From positions 1 to 64,000 of the forward strand of contig JAHZHI010000024.1 in NCBI GenBank assembly GCA_019420345.1: a stretch of 64,000 nucleotides of DNA, in the 5' to 3' direction. Shown piece by piece: positions 42,181 through 50,266 of the stretch (the stretch's first letter is position 1; every line of letters starts with the position of its first letter). The DNA comes from Peptococcaceae bacterium. GTDB taxonomy: Bacteria; Bacillota; Peptococcia; Peptococcales; Peptococcaceae. Below the pieces are notes generated by a model, which had not been told where the DNA came from, did not search any database, and saw only the letters and a list, made by a program, of their open reading frames with translations. The translations under genes and the position numbers were made by a program.

Positions 42181-42747
42181 TTATTGGTGGTTGTCTTTAT
42201 TGAGCACATCTTCCATATAAACGGTGCCGTCTTCAAGGTGTTTCCAGTACACCTTGCCGCCATCAATGAGCATGTAGCTTTTTGGGCTGTTTTGCTTAGG
42301 CAGGGTGGTGGAGCCTGGATTCATATAGCGGTGGGTTGGGAAGGTGTCATTGGCAGGCACGTGGGTGTGCCCGTGAAGCAGAATGGTGCGCGGTGTGGCG
42401 ATCGGCGGCAGATGGGTGTTGTTGTAGCGATGGCCGTGGGTGACGAAGATGGGCGCGTTGTCGAGCCAAAGATAGGTGTAATCGGCCATGCATGGGAATT
42501 CCAGCATCATCTGATCCACTTCTGCTTCGCAGTTGCCGCGCACAGCGATGATGTGCTCTTTGTGTTCATTGAGCAGCGCAGCGACGATTTTGGGATCGTA
42601 TTCGCCAGGCAGATTGTTGCGAGGGCCGTGGTAGAGCAGGTCGCCGAGAAGAACGAGCATGTCGGCCTGTTCGGCGGCGAAGCGTTCGAGCAGCAGGCGC
42701 GTGCAGCTGCCGCTGCCGTGAAGATCGGAAGCAATGAGGTATTTCAT
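42181..42747 (-). CDS. YfcE-family metallophosphodiesterase
   Basis: Protein of 188 residues with the calcineurin-like metal motifs in order: SDLHG (8-12), GDLLYHGPRN, GNCE, and HGH...HGHTH. YfcE-type enzymes hydrolyse phosphodiesters in vitro; the cellular substrate is not known. The ATG at 42747 follows AAAGGA. It is 24 bases after the end of the MFS gene on the same strand, so it may be read with that operon. Confidence 0.9.
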   Translation of the reverse strand: MKYLIASDLHGSGSCTRLLLERFAAEQADMLVLLGDLLYHGPRNNLPGEYDPKIVAALLNEHKEHIIAVRGNCEAEVDQMMLEFPCMADYTYLWLDNAPIFVTHGHRYNNTHLPPIATPRTILLHGHTHVPANDTFPTHRYMNPGSTTLPKQNSPKSYMLIDGGKVYWKHLEDGTVYMEDVLNKDNHQ

Positions 42748-42771
42748 TGGTAAAGTCCTTTCTATAGGGGA

Positions 42772-43938
42772 TTAGTTGTTTGAAAGTTTATGTGGACGGA
42801 ACTTGGCAACCAGCACGATGGCGATGACGATGAAAACCATCAGCATTAGGTACATGGCACGGAAACCGAGATGGTCGCTGAGGGTGCCGGCGAGCAGGGC
42901 GCCAAATCCAATGCCCAGGTCAAAACCGATGAAAAAGGTGCCATTGGCAGCGCCAAAACGGTCGATCGATGCATTCATGACAGAGAGGCTCTGCATGGTG
43001 GTTTGCGCGCCGCCAAAGCCGGAGCCGTAGAGAAAACCGCTGATTAAGAGCATCGGCAGGTCTTGTGCCAATCCCAAAAGAAGCATGGCAATGAGCATGC
43101 AGACAAAGGATGGCAAGGTGGCAGCAACGATGCCGAAGCGGTCAATGACGCGGCCAATGCAGCCACGTACCAATAAGAGCCCGATGGCATAAATCGAAAA
43201 GAAATATCCGGTGTTGCCAAGGCCGAGCGTGGTGCCGTACAGCGGCACATAGGTGGTGACAGCGCTCATGGTCAGCGTGATGCAGCCCATGATGATGGCT
43301 GGGAGAATCGCGCTGTGTTCAATGATGGTGCGCTTTTCTTTTGGCATGTTTGATTTGACCGGCGTTGCATGCTGCAAGGTCTTTTCGAATGGGAAGAAAA
43401 AGCCCAGCAGCAAGGCACAGACCAGAAAGGCACTGCTGACATCGATCATGGTAGAAAAGCTGTATCGATCCATAAGGTCCACTGCCAGTGCTGGTGCTAC
43501 AGCGAGCGCCAGGGACATTGACATGCCAAAAATGCCGATGCCGGTGCCAGTGATCTGGCGCGGAATGATGTCGGTGGCGATGGTTGATGTGGATGTGGAG
43601 GCAAAGCTCCAATCAATGCCGTGGATGACACGCAGCACCAAAAGCAGGGCGATGGCAGAGGTGAACGAGTAGCAGAACACGAGAATCGCCAAGAGGATCA
43701 TGCTGATGAAAAAGACGCTGCGGCGCCCGAAATGGTCCAGCACATCACCGGCAATTGGGCGAATGAGCATGGAGCTGACGGTGAAAATACTGATGCAGAC
43801 GCCAGTCATCGTTTCGCTGATGCCAAGGTCTTGCAAATACAGCGGCAGCGAGGGGTTGATCATGTTGAAACTGAGAAAAATCAGGAAATTGATGCCCATG
43901 ATCATAATAAATGGACGCGTCCAGAGTTTTTGTGTCAT
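42772..43938 (-). CDS. MFS transporter 1
   Basis: Membrane protein of 388 residues, 12 helices. MFS signatures: RPIAGDVLDHFGRRSVFF between helices 2 and 3, LLVLRVIHGIDWSFAST for helix 4, and a second loop GRVIDRFGI between helices 8 and 9. It is clearly paralogous to the transporter at 61269. It probably exports drugs or metabolites; the substrate is not predictable. Its start overlaps the stop of the upstream glucosaminidase gene by four bases. Confidence 0.88.
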   Translation of the reverse strand: MTQKLWTRPFIMIMGINFLIFLSFNMINPSLPLYLQDLGISETMTGVCISIFTVSSMLIRPIAGDVLDHFGRRSVFFISMILLAILVFCYSFTSAIALLLVLRVIHGIDWSFASTSTSTIATDIIPRQITGTGIGIFGMSMSLALAVAPALAVDLMDRYSFSTMIDVSSAFLVCALLLGFFFPFEKTLQHATPVKSNMPKEKRTIIEHSAILPAIIMGCITLTMSAVTTYVPLYGTTLGLGNTGYFFSIYAIGLLLVRGCIGRVIDRFGIVAATLPSFVCMLIAMLLLGLAQDLPMLLISGFLYGSGFGGAQTTMQSLSVMNASIDRFGAANGTFFIGFDLGIGFGALLAGTLSDHLGFRAMYLMLMVFIVIAIVLVAKFRPHKLSNN

Positions 43939-44699
43939 GTGTTGTCGGCCTCCTCATCGGTGTCGGATGATGCGGTATTTTTTTCACCAGGAATGCCCAT
44001 TGGGTCAAAGCGGGTCAGATTGTATTCATTGATGACAGAAATGACCTTGCTGGCATAGTTTGGATCAGTGGCATAGCCACCATCCTGCAAGGCGCGGGCA
44101 GCCAGCGCCGGTGATTTGGCGCCAACGGCGTCGCTGTAGTTTTTGTTGCTTGTGATGAGATCGGCGTAATCTTCGAAGCAATCGGCAGGGCTGCTGTAAA
44201 CGCAGAAATAGTCACGAATTGTCGTTGCTTCGCCATCGTAGTATTCTGTTGTAGACAGGCGCACGCTGCGATGGTGGCCGTGTGATTTAATACCAAAGTA
44301 ATTATTATAATCGAATGAGAGCTGCGACTCGCCAAAATTGCTTTCCAAGGCGGCCTGTGCCAGCATGACCGATGGATAGAGTCCGGTGTCGGAATAATCC
44401 TCAGCGATCGGGCCGAGCGCATCGAAGAAACTGCTTGGGTCGCCAACCTGATAGGTGACGGTGGTGTTTTTGGTTTCTTCCACATAGTCGGTGAGACCAA
44501 TGAGATTGATGGCGCAGAGGGCCAAAAAAACTGCAATGCCGAACACGAAAGTATTCATGATGGTGTCAGCGGTCTGTCGTTTTCTTTTGGCTGGCGGGCG
44601 CCGTTTGCCGTGAGCAGGCTGGCGGCGTGCTGATGCAGTTTTTGCAGGCCTTTTGGCGGACGCGTGGTGCTTTTGCGTCTTTTTCTTGCGCGGGCTCAT
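43935..44699 (-). CDS. Membrane-anchored glucosaminidase-type peptidoglycan hydrolase
   Basis: Protein of 254 residues. A strongly basic cytosolic tail (residues 1-45, many Lys/Arg) precedes one membrane helix (about 47-70, TFVFGIAVFLALCAINLIGL), so it is anchored with the enzyme outside. The catalytic domain is of the GH73/FlgJ type: VMLAQAALESNFGESQLS contains the catalytic Glu, followed by YNNYFGIKSH and YYDGEATTIRDYFCVYSS. It would cut glycan strands during wall remodelling. First gene of a two- or three-gene minus-strand operon; promoter at 44734-44762. Confidence 0.88.
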   Translation of the reverse strand: MSPRKKKTQKHHASAKRPAKTASARRQPAHGKRRPPAKRKRQTADTIMNTFVFGIAVFLALCAINLIGLTDYVEETKNTTVTYQVGDPSSFFDALGPIAEDYSDTGLYPSVMLAQAALESNFGESQLSFDYNNYFGIKSHGHHRSVRLSTTEYYDGEATTIRDYFCVYSSPADCFEDYADLITSNKNYSDAVGAKSPALAARALQDGGYATDPNYASKVISVINEYNLTRFDPMGIPGEKNTASSDTDEEADNT

Positions 44700-44733
44700 T
44701 CATTCACACTCCTTCTTTTCAAGACATCCATTT

Positions 44734-44762
44734 ATTATAACATGATAGGAAATAGAGCGCAA
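44734..44762 (-). promoter_or_regulatory. Promoter of glucosaminidase operon
   Basis: On the minus strand TTGCGC, 17 bases, TATAAT. Confidence 0.7.
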
Positions 44763-44791
44763 ATAACTTCTGATGCATCAGCAAGGCAAAC

Positions 44792-44819
44792 AAAAAACGC
44801 GGCGGATGATCCGCCGCGC
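44792..44819 (-). terminator. Terminator
   Basis: GCGGCGGA / TCCGCCGC stem with loop TCA, then GTTTTTTG on the minus strand. Confidence 0.85.
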
Positions 44820-44828
44820 TGCGCGCGT

Positions 44829-45230
44829 TCAGGCATTTTCTGTGTTGTTATACGTCAATGTGCCGAAGACAAATGAGCCATCGTCATAGTACGTGACATA
44901 AAGTTCCGAACCGTTTTTTTGTGCGTGGGAGGCCATGGTTTGAGCACGATAGACGGTCACAGTCTGCAATTCCTGGGGTGCATGGGTCGTGTCACAGGAG
45001 AGATCAGCATACTGTGGGTGTTCGGCGAAAAAGTCCTGAATCAGTTGAGCACGCCATTCAGGATCGTAGACGGCTCTTTCAGTGAGATTGTCTGACAGAT
45101 AAGTAGTCAATGCCTGGTTGCGTTCTGTCAGCAGCGATGCTGTCGCATCTTCGGTGGGAGAATCGGCGAATGCTTTGATCGGCACGATCAAAAGACAAAC
45201 GACCAATACCGTTGCTAGTATCCTTTTCAT
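44829..45230 (-). CDS. Exported protein of unknown function
   Basis: Protein of 133 residues. The start is the ATG at 45230, since the signal peptide MKRILATVLVVCLLIVPIKA then begins at residue 1 and AAAGGA lies 10 bases upstream; an ATG at 45251 adds seven unhelpful residues. The mature part is about 110 residues (SPTEDATASLLTERNQALTT, later VTYYDDGSFVFGTLTYNN) and matches no family I know. A single Cys is present. It has its own promoter (45323-45350) and terminator, and is probably secreted or periplasmic. Confidence 0.75.
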   Translation of the reverse strand: MKRILATVLVVCLLIVPIKAFADSPTEDATASLLTERNQALTTYLSDNLTERAVYDPEWRAQLIQDFFAEHPQYADLSCDTTHAPQELQTVTVYRAQTMASHAQKNGSELYVTYYDDGSFVFGTLTYNNTENA

Positions 45231-45322
45231 AATACAATCATCCTTTCCCACTCTGGTTACTCGTTGACAATAACACTTGCCTGGCGCGCGTTCATCTCCC
45301 CCTGTCTTGTGATGACACCCTT

Positions 45323-45350
45323 ATCATAGCAGAAAATAAGGGCGCGTCAA
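45323..45350 (-). promoter_or_regulatory. Promoter of exported protein gene
   Basis: On the minus strand TTGACG, 16 bases, TATGAT. Confidence 0.6.
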
Positions 45351-45518
45351 TGCTTCTGGCCATGTTGCTTGCGAATGGACACAAGACCCTGAGAAAAAGA
45401 CACGGTGGAGACGTCTTTTCTGATAAAAAGGCGCATGGTGTTGTCGATTAGACACGTTGTTCATGCCATAGTATGCTATAATGAAAGCAATGTATTCACC
45501 ATAGAAGAGAGGGGCATT

Positions 45519-46541
45519 ATGATGCATAACCATGAAGATCATATCATTGCCCAAATCCTGTCAACGGTGGCACCAGGCGATTTGGTGTTGACGCGCTATG
45601 AACAGCCGCAGGGGCCGACGCTGCCGAAGATGGTGTTTGCTCCGGCCCTTTCGCCAGAAGGCCGGGGCAGAATTGATTTTTATGCAGTCTTTCCTGGCGT
45701 ACACGCAGCGCTGGGATGGTTTAAGTCTGACATGCTGCGTTACGCGTTGGCAGAGCCGGAAGAAGCGGTGGAGATCTTTTACTGTCATCGCGGCATGATG
45801 CGCTGGCGCATGGATGATGGCGCGGAAATTGTGCTCGGCGCTGGTGAAATGATGGTGCAGACGATGCGCAATGGTGCTGCCGCCACGGTGTTGTTTCCGA
45901 CAGGCTGCGCCGAATTGTTTGCGCTTTCCATGGCGCCAAAGCAGATCACCCAGGAGATGCCGGACTTTTTGCGAAAGATCGGGTTTTCAGCAGAGGATTT
46001 CTATGATGAAGTGGCAGCACGGCCACGATTGGTGATGGCTGCGCATTCTTTGCGCACGAGCTTTTTTACGCCAATTTTTGGCACGCCGCCAGCACAGCTC
46101 CAGATTTATTTGGAATGGAAGGTGCAGGAAATTCTTTGGCAGACAGCGCGCTTTATGTCGGCGCCGATTTCGCTGCCGGCACATTATACACACCATGTTG
46201 ACATCGTGAGGGAAATTCATTCCTCTTTGGTCAGTGATTGGAGCAGACGCTTGACCATTCCTCAGCTTATCAAGGATCATCCTATTGATGCAACCACTTT
46301 TCAAGATGTGTTTAAAGCGCTTTATGGTGCGCCGGTGGGCAGTTACATGCGGCGTCGGCGGATGGAAGAGGCGTGTCTGCTTTTGCAGACCACCGATAAG
46401 ACGGTGGAAGAAGTGGCTGGTCTATTAGGGTATCAGGCGCGCAGCAAATTCAGCCAAGCGTTCAAATCTGCCATTGGCGAATCGCCTGGCGATTATCGCA
46501 AGCGGCTGCATCAGGGTACACGGATTTTAGCGGAAGATTAA
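45519..46541 (+). CDS. AraC-family transcriptional regulator
   Basis: Protein of 340 residues. The C-terminal 100 residues hold the two helix-turn-helix motifs of AraC proteins (IPQLIKDHPIDATTFQDVFK and KTVEEVAGLLGYQARSKFSQ followed by IGESPGDYRKR). The N-terminal domain is an effector or dimer domain with no clear family. The start is the ATG at 45519, behind GAGAGGGG; a longer frame crosses the promoter (extended -10 TGCTATAAT, 45474-45482). The inducer and target are unknown; the divergently placed exported-protein gene is a candidate. Confidence 0.87.
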   Translation: MMHNHEDHIIAQILSTVAPGDLVLTRYEQPQGPTLPKMVFAPALSPEGRGRIDFYAVFPGVHAALGWFKSDMLRYALAEPEEAVEIFYCHRGMMRWRMDDGAEIVLGAGEMMVQTMRNGAAATVLFPTGCAELFALSMAPKQITQEMPDFLRKIGFSAEDFYDEVAARPRLVMAAHSLRTSFFTPIFGTPPAQLQIYLEWKVQEILWQTARFMSAPISLPAHYTHHVDIVREIHSSLVSDWSRRLTIPQLIKDHPIDATTFQDVFKALYGAPVGSYMRRRRMEEACLLLQTTDKTVEEVAGLLGYQARSKFSQAFKSAIGESPGDYRKRLHQGTRILAED

Positions 46542-46562
46542 ACCGTATTGGGCGTTAATGGA

Positions 46563-46601
46563 AGACGTGCCGATGATTTGTGATCATCGGCACGTCTTTT
46601 T
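46563..46601 (+). terminator. Terminator after AraC-type gene
   Basis: AGACGTGCCGATGAT / ATCATCGGCACGTCT stem then TTTT. Confidence 0.9.
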
Positions 46602-46706
46602 GTGATTTTTTGCTGCGAAGAGCATGGTTCAAAAATTCTCTTCGGGCTGTTGGTGACGCGATTTTCCTCTTGGATGAAATTCATGTCTGGTGTTTCATAA
46701 TATGCA

Positions 46707-46735
46707 TTGAATAAACCGTTTTTACATCATATAAT
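46707..46735 (+). promoter_or_regulatory. Promoter of SGNH/acyltransferase pair
   Basis: TTGAAT, 17 bases, TATAAT. Confidence 0.7.
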
Positions 46736-46786
46736 AGAAAAAATAAAATGGATCTTTCGGTTAGGTGTCATAAGAAAGGATTCAAT

Positions 46787-47497
46787 ATGAAAATTTATTT
46801 TTGGGGCGACAGCTTGACGCGCGGGCAATTGGGCTATTCCCTTGCGCCTGATTGCAGCGGTGGTGCTGAGCGCAGAAATTTTGGCGAAAATGGTGATACC
46901 ACCTATGGCATTTTTAAGCGGCTGTTCGCCTTCCTTGAAATAGCGGGGGATCGGGAAGGCATTTATGTGGTGGCTGCTGGCACCAACGACTTGCTTTTGC
47001 AATACAAACGAAAGGCATCGTTCCTCTGGCGGCTGCGAGCGCTGGGGGCTATGCCGCGAAAACGTCCGGCAAAAGATGTTCGTGCGTTTGAGCAGCTCTA
47101 TCGGAACGGTATCAAGAAATTGACGGCTCGTGTGCCGCATGTTGTCTTGGTAGGCATTCCCTATTTTGAGATCGAAGATTTTCCTCAGGAAACCATTCGG
47201 CGTTACAATGCTGTGATTGCACAGATTGCTGCCGATTATGGGCTGCCGTTTGTCGACTGCTATGGCATTCAAACCCAGCTGATGGGGCAGGGTGCGCGCC
47301 GTTTTTGCAAACACAGTTTTACCGGCGTTGCACTCACAACAGCGGCCATGAAGCTGTGCCCAGGCATCAAAGAGCGTCTTTCATCGTGGCAGCATTTGTC
47401 GGTGACGGTGGACGGGGTTCATCTCAATAAGAAATCAGCCATGGCGATTGGCAAGGCGGTGGAACAAAAACTCTGCGATATGATAGGGGCTGATTGA
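46787..47497 (+). CDS. SGNH/GDSL-type hydrolase
   Basis: Protein of 236 residues. The catalytic Ser is in WGDSLTRGQ near the N-terminus, the block III Asn in AAGTNDLLLQ, and the Asp/His pair in TVDGVHLNKKSA near the C-terminus, so the triad is complete. There is no signal peptide, so it is probably cytosolic. The start is the ATG at 46787 behind AAAGGA. It precedes the acyltransferase gene with a two-base gap, which suggests a linked role in adding or removing acyl groups on a polysaccharide. Confidence 0.88.
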   Translation: MKIYFWGDSLTRGQLGYSLAPDCSGGAERRNFGENGDTTYGIFKRLFAFLEIAGDREGIYVVAAGTNDLLLQYKRKASFLWRLRALGAMPRKRPAKDVRAFEQLYRNGIKKLTARVPHVVLVGIPYFEIEDFPQETIRRYNAVIAQIAADYGLPFVDCYGIQTQLMGQGARRFCKHSFTGVALTTAAMKLCPGIKERLSSWQHLSVTVDGVHLNKKSAMAIGKAVEQKLCDMIGAD

Positions 47498-47498
47498 T

Positions 47499-48527
47499 GT
47501 GGCGTTTGAAGAGCGTAATCATCAGATCGACAATCTGAAAGGCATGCTGATTTTTCTGGTTGTGCTGGGGCATGGGCTGGAGCTGGTGCGCCAGGACATC
47601 TTTGCAGCCAAGCTGCTGTATGTGTTTATCTATCAATTTCATATGCCGGTTTTTGTGTTCCTTTCTGGCTGCACGTCAAAAAATCTGGAGAAGGGTCGCA
47701 GAAATGCAGTGGAAAATTTCCTGGTTCCGTTTCTGGCCTTGAACATTGCCTGGAACGTGCTGCACTTCGCAGTCACCTATCTTTACGGCGGCTTGGACAG
47801 CATCGAGAAAATGGTGGATCACCCATGGCATTCCCTGCTGACGCCAGCGTGGACGCTGTGGTATATTTTGGCGCTGTTCATCTGGAAAATTCTCTTACCG
47901 GATTTATGCCGCGTCAAACACGTCGTATTTTTCAGCTTATGCGCAGGCATTTTTGCCGGTTTTTTTTATGAATTTAACAGCTTTCTGGCGCTTTCACGTG
48001 TGATCAAGCTGATGCCGTTTTTTCTGTTTGGCTATTTTTATGACACGGACAAACCGCGGATTTTTTCCCGGCGGAAAAAACTGGCGGCTGTGGCGATGCT
48101 GCCAATCACCGCTGTTTATACCTACGTCGTCATTCATTGCGGCGTCCCGGAATCGTTCTTTTGGTGGGACCGTTCTTTTGCAGCCAGCGGCATTTCAAAA
48201 CCGGGCATTGGCGTTCTCCTCAGCATCGTCGGCTATCTCATCGGTTTTGGCTGGATCTTTGCCGGCAATGTGCTGATGACATCGAAGCGGATTTTTCTGA
48301 GCCGCATCGGCAGACACACCCTGCCGGTGTATTATCTGCACACGTACTGCATCGCTGTTTTATTTGGTGTATTGACGTTTATCCCACAGCCTGCGCTGAA
48401 AATGGCGGCGATCATCGCCTTCAGTGCCATCATCACCTGGAATCTCTCGCGGGAAAGCGTCAGCGAATGGGTGCGGTATGGCATCCGCTCGCTGAATGCC
48501 TTCATTTTCCGAGCAAAATCAGAATAG
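47499..48527 (+). CDS. Acyltransferase-3-family membrane protein
   Basis: Membrane protein of 342 residues with about ten helices. It has the acyltransferase-3 N-terminal pattern IDNLKGMLIFLVVLGH (conserved His), followed by FIYQFHMPVFVFLSG, and later RHTLPVYYLHTYCIAVL. The family O-acylates extracellular sugars, and homologues are often paired with SGNH enzymes, as here. The start is GTG at 47499, just after the SGNH stop, with AGGGG upstream. There is no clear T-tract terminator; a short GTAAGCC..GGCTTAC hairpin follows at 48541-48563 with TTTTG. Confidence 0.87.
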   Translation: MAFEERNHQIDNLKGMLIFLVVLGHGLELVRQDIFAAKLLYVFIYQFHMPVFVFLSGCTSKNLEKGRRNAVENFLVPFLALNIAWNVLHFAVTYLYGGLDSIEKMVDHPWHSLLTPAWTLWYILALFIWKILLPDLCRVKHVVFFSLCAGIFAGFFYEFNSFLALSRVIKLMPFFLFGYFYDTDKPRIFSRRKKLAAVAMLPITAVYTYVVIHCGVPESFFWWDRSFAASGISKPGIGVLLSIVGYLIGFGWIFAGNVLMTSKRIFLSRIGRHTLPVYYLHTYCIAVLFGVLTFIPQPALKMAAIIAFSAIITWNLSRESVSEWVRYGIRSLNAFIFRAKSE

Positions 48528-48609
48528 CATAGAAAAAGCAGTAAGCCGTTGCAAGGGCTTACTGCTTTTGTTTTGTCTGATGAAAGTGATGCCGCTGTGC
48601 GGCGGACCG

Positions 48610-49056
48610 CTAATGAGCGTCATTCTCCAAAATGGCGCGGGCTTTCGCGTATTTTTCGCGGCGGCGGCTCAGGGCGTCGGCGCTGATGGCTGGGCAGCCG
48701 GCAAAGCGTGTTTCGTCGGAATTGTGGGCAAGATCGGCCAGCTTGACCTGCTTGGCGACGGGATTGCTGCCGATGGCGCGCACATAGTCGAAATAGTCCA
48801 CTTCCGGGGCGTGGGTCAAAAGGCGCAGGGCGTCGATGACCGCTGGTGGAAAATCCTGCGCCAGCTCGTCGAGGGTGATGGGGGTGTCTTCCACAACGTC
48901 GTGGAGCAGGGCCACGCAGGTGCTGACCTCGTCGGTCATCTGCTCTGCCAGATGATAGGGGTGGAAGATGTAGGGCAGGCCGATTTTGTCGGTTTGCCCA
49001 TGGTGGGCGGCGTAGGCGATTTTCATGGCCTTGTTTGTCAGGTTGGTGTAAATCAT
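48610..49056 (-). CDS. HD-domain hydrolase, small SpoT/MESH1-like
   Basis: Protein of 148 residues. The HD metal motif is complete: His32 (FHPYH), His52-Asp53 (LLHDVVEDT, with Glu56/Asp57), and Asp108 in KLADLAHN. This is the layout of the hydrolase domain of RelA/SpoT and of small alarmone hydrolases, which degrade (p)ppGpp. No synthetase domain is present. The start is the ATG at 49056 behind GGAGGACACC; the longer frame upstream runs toward the tRNA region. A stand-alone alarmone hydrolase is likely but not proven. Confidence 0.82.
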   Translation of the reverse strand: MIYTNLTNKAMKIAYAAHHGQTDKIGLPYIFHPYHLAEQMTDEVSTCVALLHDVVEDTPITLDELAQDFPPAVIDALRLLTHAPEVDYFDYVRAIGSNPVAKQVKLADLAHNSDETRFAGCPAISADALSRRREKYAKARAILENDAH

Positions 49057-49154
49057 GGTGTCCTCCTGGTTGTCTGGAATGCCCGCAAGGGGCGGCTGTT
49101 TATAGTATAAACCGACGGGCCTGTTTTGAACAGGAAGGGAGTGCTTTTGGGCAA

Positions 49155-49186
49155 TAAAAAAACGAGCTGACAATCAGCTCGTTTTT
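49155..49186 (-). terminator. Terminator after tRNA-Leu
   Basis: ACGAGCTGA / TCAGCTCGT stem then TTTTTTTATT on the minus strand; also T-rich in the other direction. Confidence 0.85.
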
Positions 49187-49192
49187 ATGGTC

Positions 49193-49274
49193 TGCGGATG
49201 GAGGGACTTGAACCCACACGCCTTGCGGCATACGCACCTGAAACGTACGCGTCTGCCTATTCCGCCACATCCGC
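49193..49274 (-). tRNA. tRNA-Leu (CAG)
   Basis: 82-base tRNA on the minus strand. The acceptor arms GCGGATG and CATCCGC pair, the discriminator is A, and CCA is not encoded. The anticodon loop TTCAGGT lies between TACGT and GCGTA, giving anticodon CAG (reads CUG). A long variable arm (TGCCGCAAGGCG region) and GGTTCAAGTCC T-loop are as expected for a class II leucine tRNA. Confidence 0.93.
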
Positions 49275-49325
49275 GAAGTGCTATTGTTGAGCACTTTTAT
49301 AGAATACATGATTGTAAAGAGTTTG

Positions 49326-49931
49326 TCAATAGTTAATTTCGGTTCTTCCTTCTATTGCGCGGGAAAGTGTCATCTGATCGGCATATTTGATGTCGCTGCC
49401 GGCAGAGAGGCCTTGCGCAATGCGGCTGACCTTGACATCTTTGTTGTGCAGCTGGCTGATGAGATAGAGCGTGGTGGCTTCTCCTTCGACGCTGCCGTTG
49501 AGGGCGAGGATGATTTCCTCGATGCCTTCTTCATCGATGCGCTGCATCAGCTCTTTGATGTGGAGCTTGTCTGGGCCAATGCCGTCCATGGGGCTGATGA
49601 CACCGCCAAGCACATGGTAGCGGCCATTGTAGGCGCCGCTGTGTTCGATGGCGATGATGTCGCGGGCTTCTTCAACGACGCAGACACGGTGGGTGTCACG
49701 CTTGCTGCTTTTGCAGATTGGGCAGTAGTCTTCGTCGGTGAGATTGAAGCAGCGCTTGCAGTAATGAATGCTGTGACGGCCATTATGGACAGCACGCGCA
49801 AGGGTGTCGCTGACTTCTTCCGGCTGTTGGAGAAGATAGTAGGTAAGACGCTCCGCGCCGCGGTGGCTGATGCCTGGCAGACGCGCGAAGGCGTCGATCA
49901 TTTCGCCGATGGCGTCCTGATAAGGCTGCAT
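49326..49931 (-). CDS. recR: Recombination mediator RecR
   Basis: RecR, 201 residues, full length. Helix-hairpin-helix at the N-terminus (ARLPGISHRGAERLTYYLL), a zinc site of Cys58, Cys61, Cys70 and Cys73, then a Toprim domain (CVVEEARDIIAIE...ILALNGSVEGEATTLYL). It works with RecO/RecF to load RecA on gapped DNA. Last gene of the rnmV-ksgA-pgm-pgi-dnaX-ybaB-recR operon; the start codon overlaps the ybaB stop. Confidence 0.96.
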   Translation of the reverse strand: MQPYQDAIGEMIDAFARLPGISHRGAERLTYYLLQQPEEVSDTLARAVHNGRHSIHYCKRCFNLTDEDYCPICKSSKRDTHRVCVVEEARDIIAIEHSGAYNGRYHVLGGVISPMDGIGPDKLHIKELMQRIDEEGIEEIILALNGSVEGEATTLYLISQLHNKDVKVSRIAQGLSAGSDIKYADQMTLSRAIEGRTEINY

Positions 49932-50254
49932 TAGAACAAACCACCCATGCCGCCAGGCAGCTTCATGCCCTTGGTGAGGGCGCCCATGCGTTCTTCAGAA
50001 AGCTTCTGTGCGTTGTTGATGGCGTCGTTGGCAGCTGCAACGATGAGGTCCTGGAGCATTTCGATGTCGTCTGGATCGACCACTTCTGGTGCCAGTTCCA
50101 CAGAAAGTACCTGGTTGGCGCCGTTGACGGTGACTTTAACCACGCCGCCGCCGGCAGTGCCTTCTACTGGTGTCTGGGCGAGTTCTTCCTGAATCTTTGC
50201 CATGTTGCGCTGCATTTTCTGCATCTGTTTCATCATGTTTTGCATATTAGCCAT
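49931..50254 (-). CDS. ybaB: Nucleoid-associated protein YbaB/EbfC
   Basis: Protein of 107 residues: MANMQNMMKQMQKMQRNMAK N-terminal helix, GTAGGGVVKVTVNGANQVLS core, and a Gly/Met-rich C-terminus (GGMGGLF). YbaB forms dimeric DNA tweezers and is usually encoded between dnaX and recR, as here. It has AAGGAGG upstream. Confidence 0.96.
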   Translation of the reverse strand: MANMQNMMKQMQKMQRNMAKIQEELAQTPVEGTAGGGVVKVTVNGANQVLSVELAPEVVDPDDIEMLQDLIVAAANDAINNAQKLSEERMGALTKGMKLPGGMGGLF

Positions 50255-50266
50255 TGTAGGGCCTCC

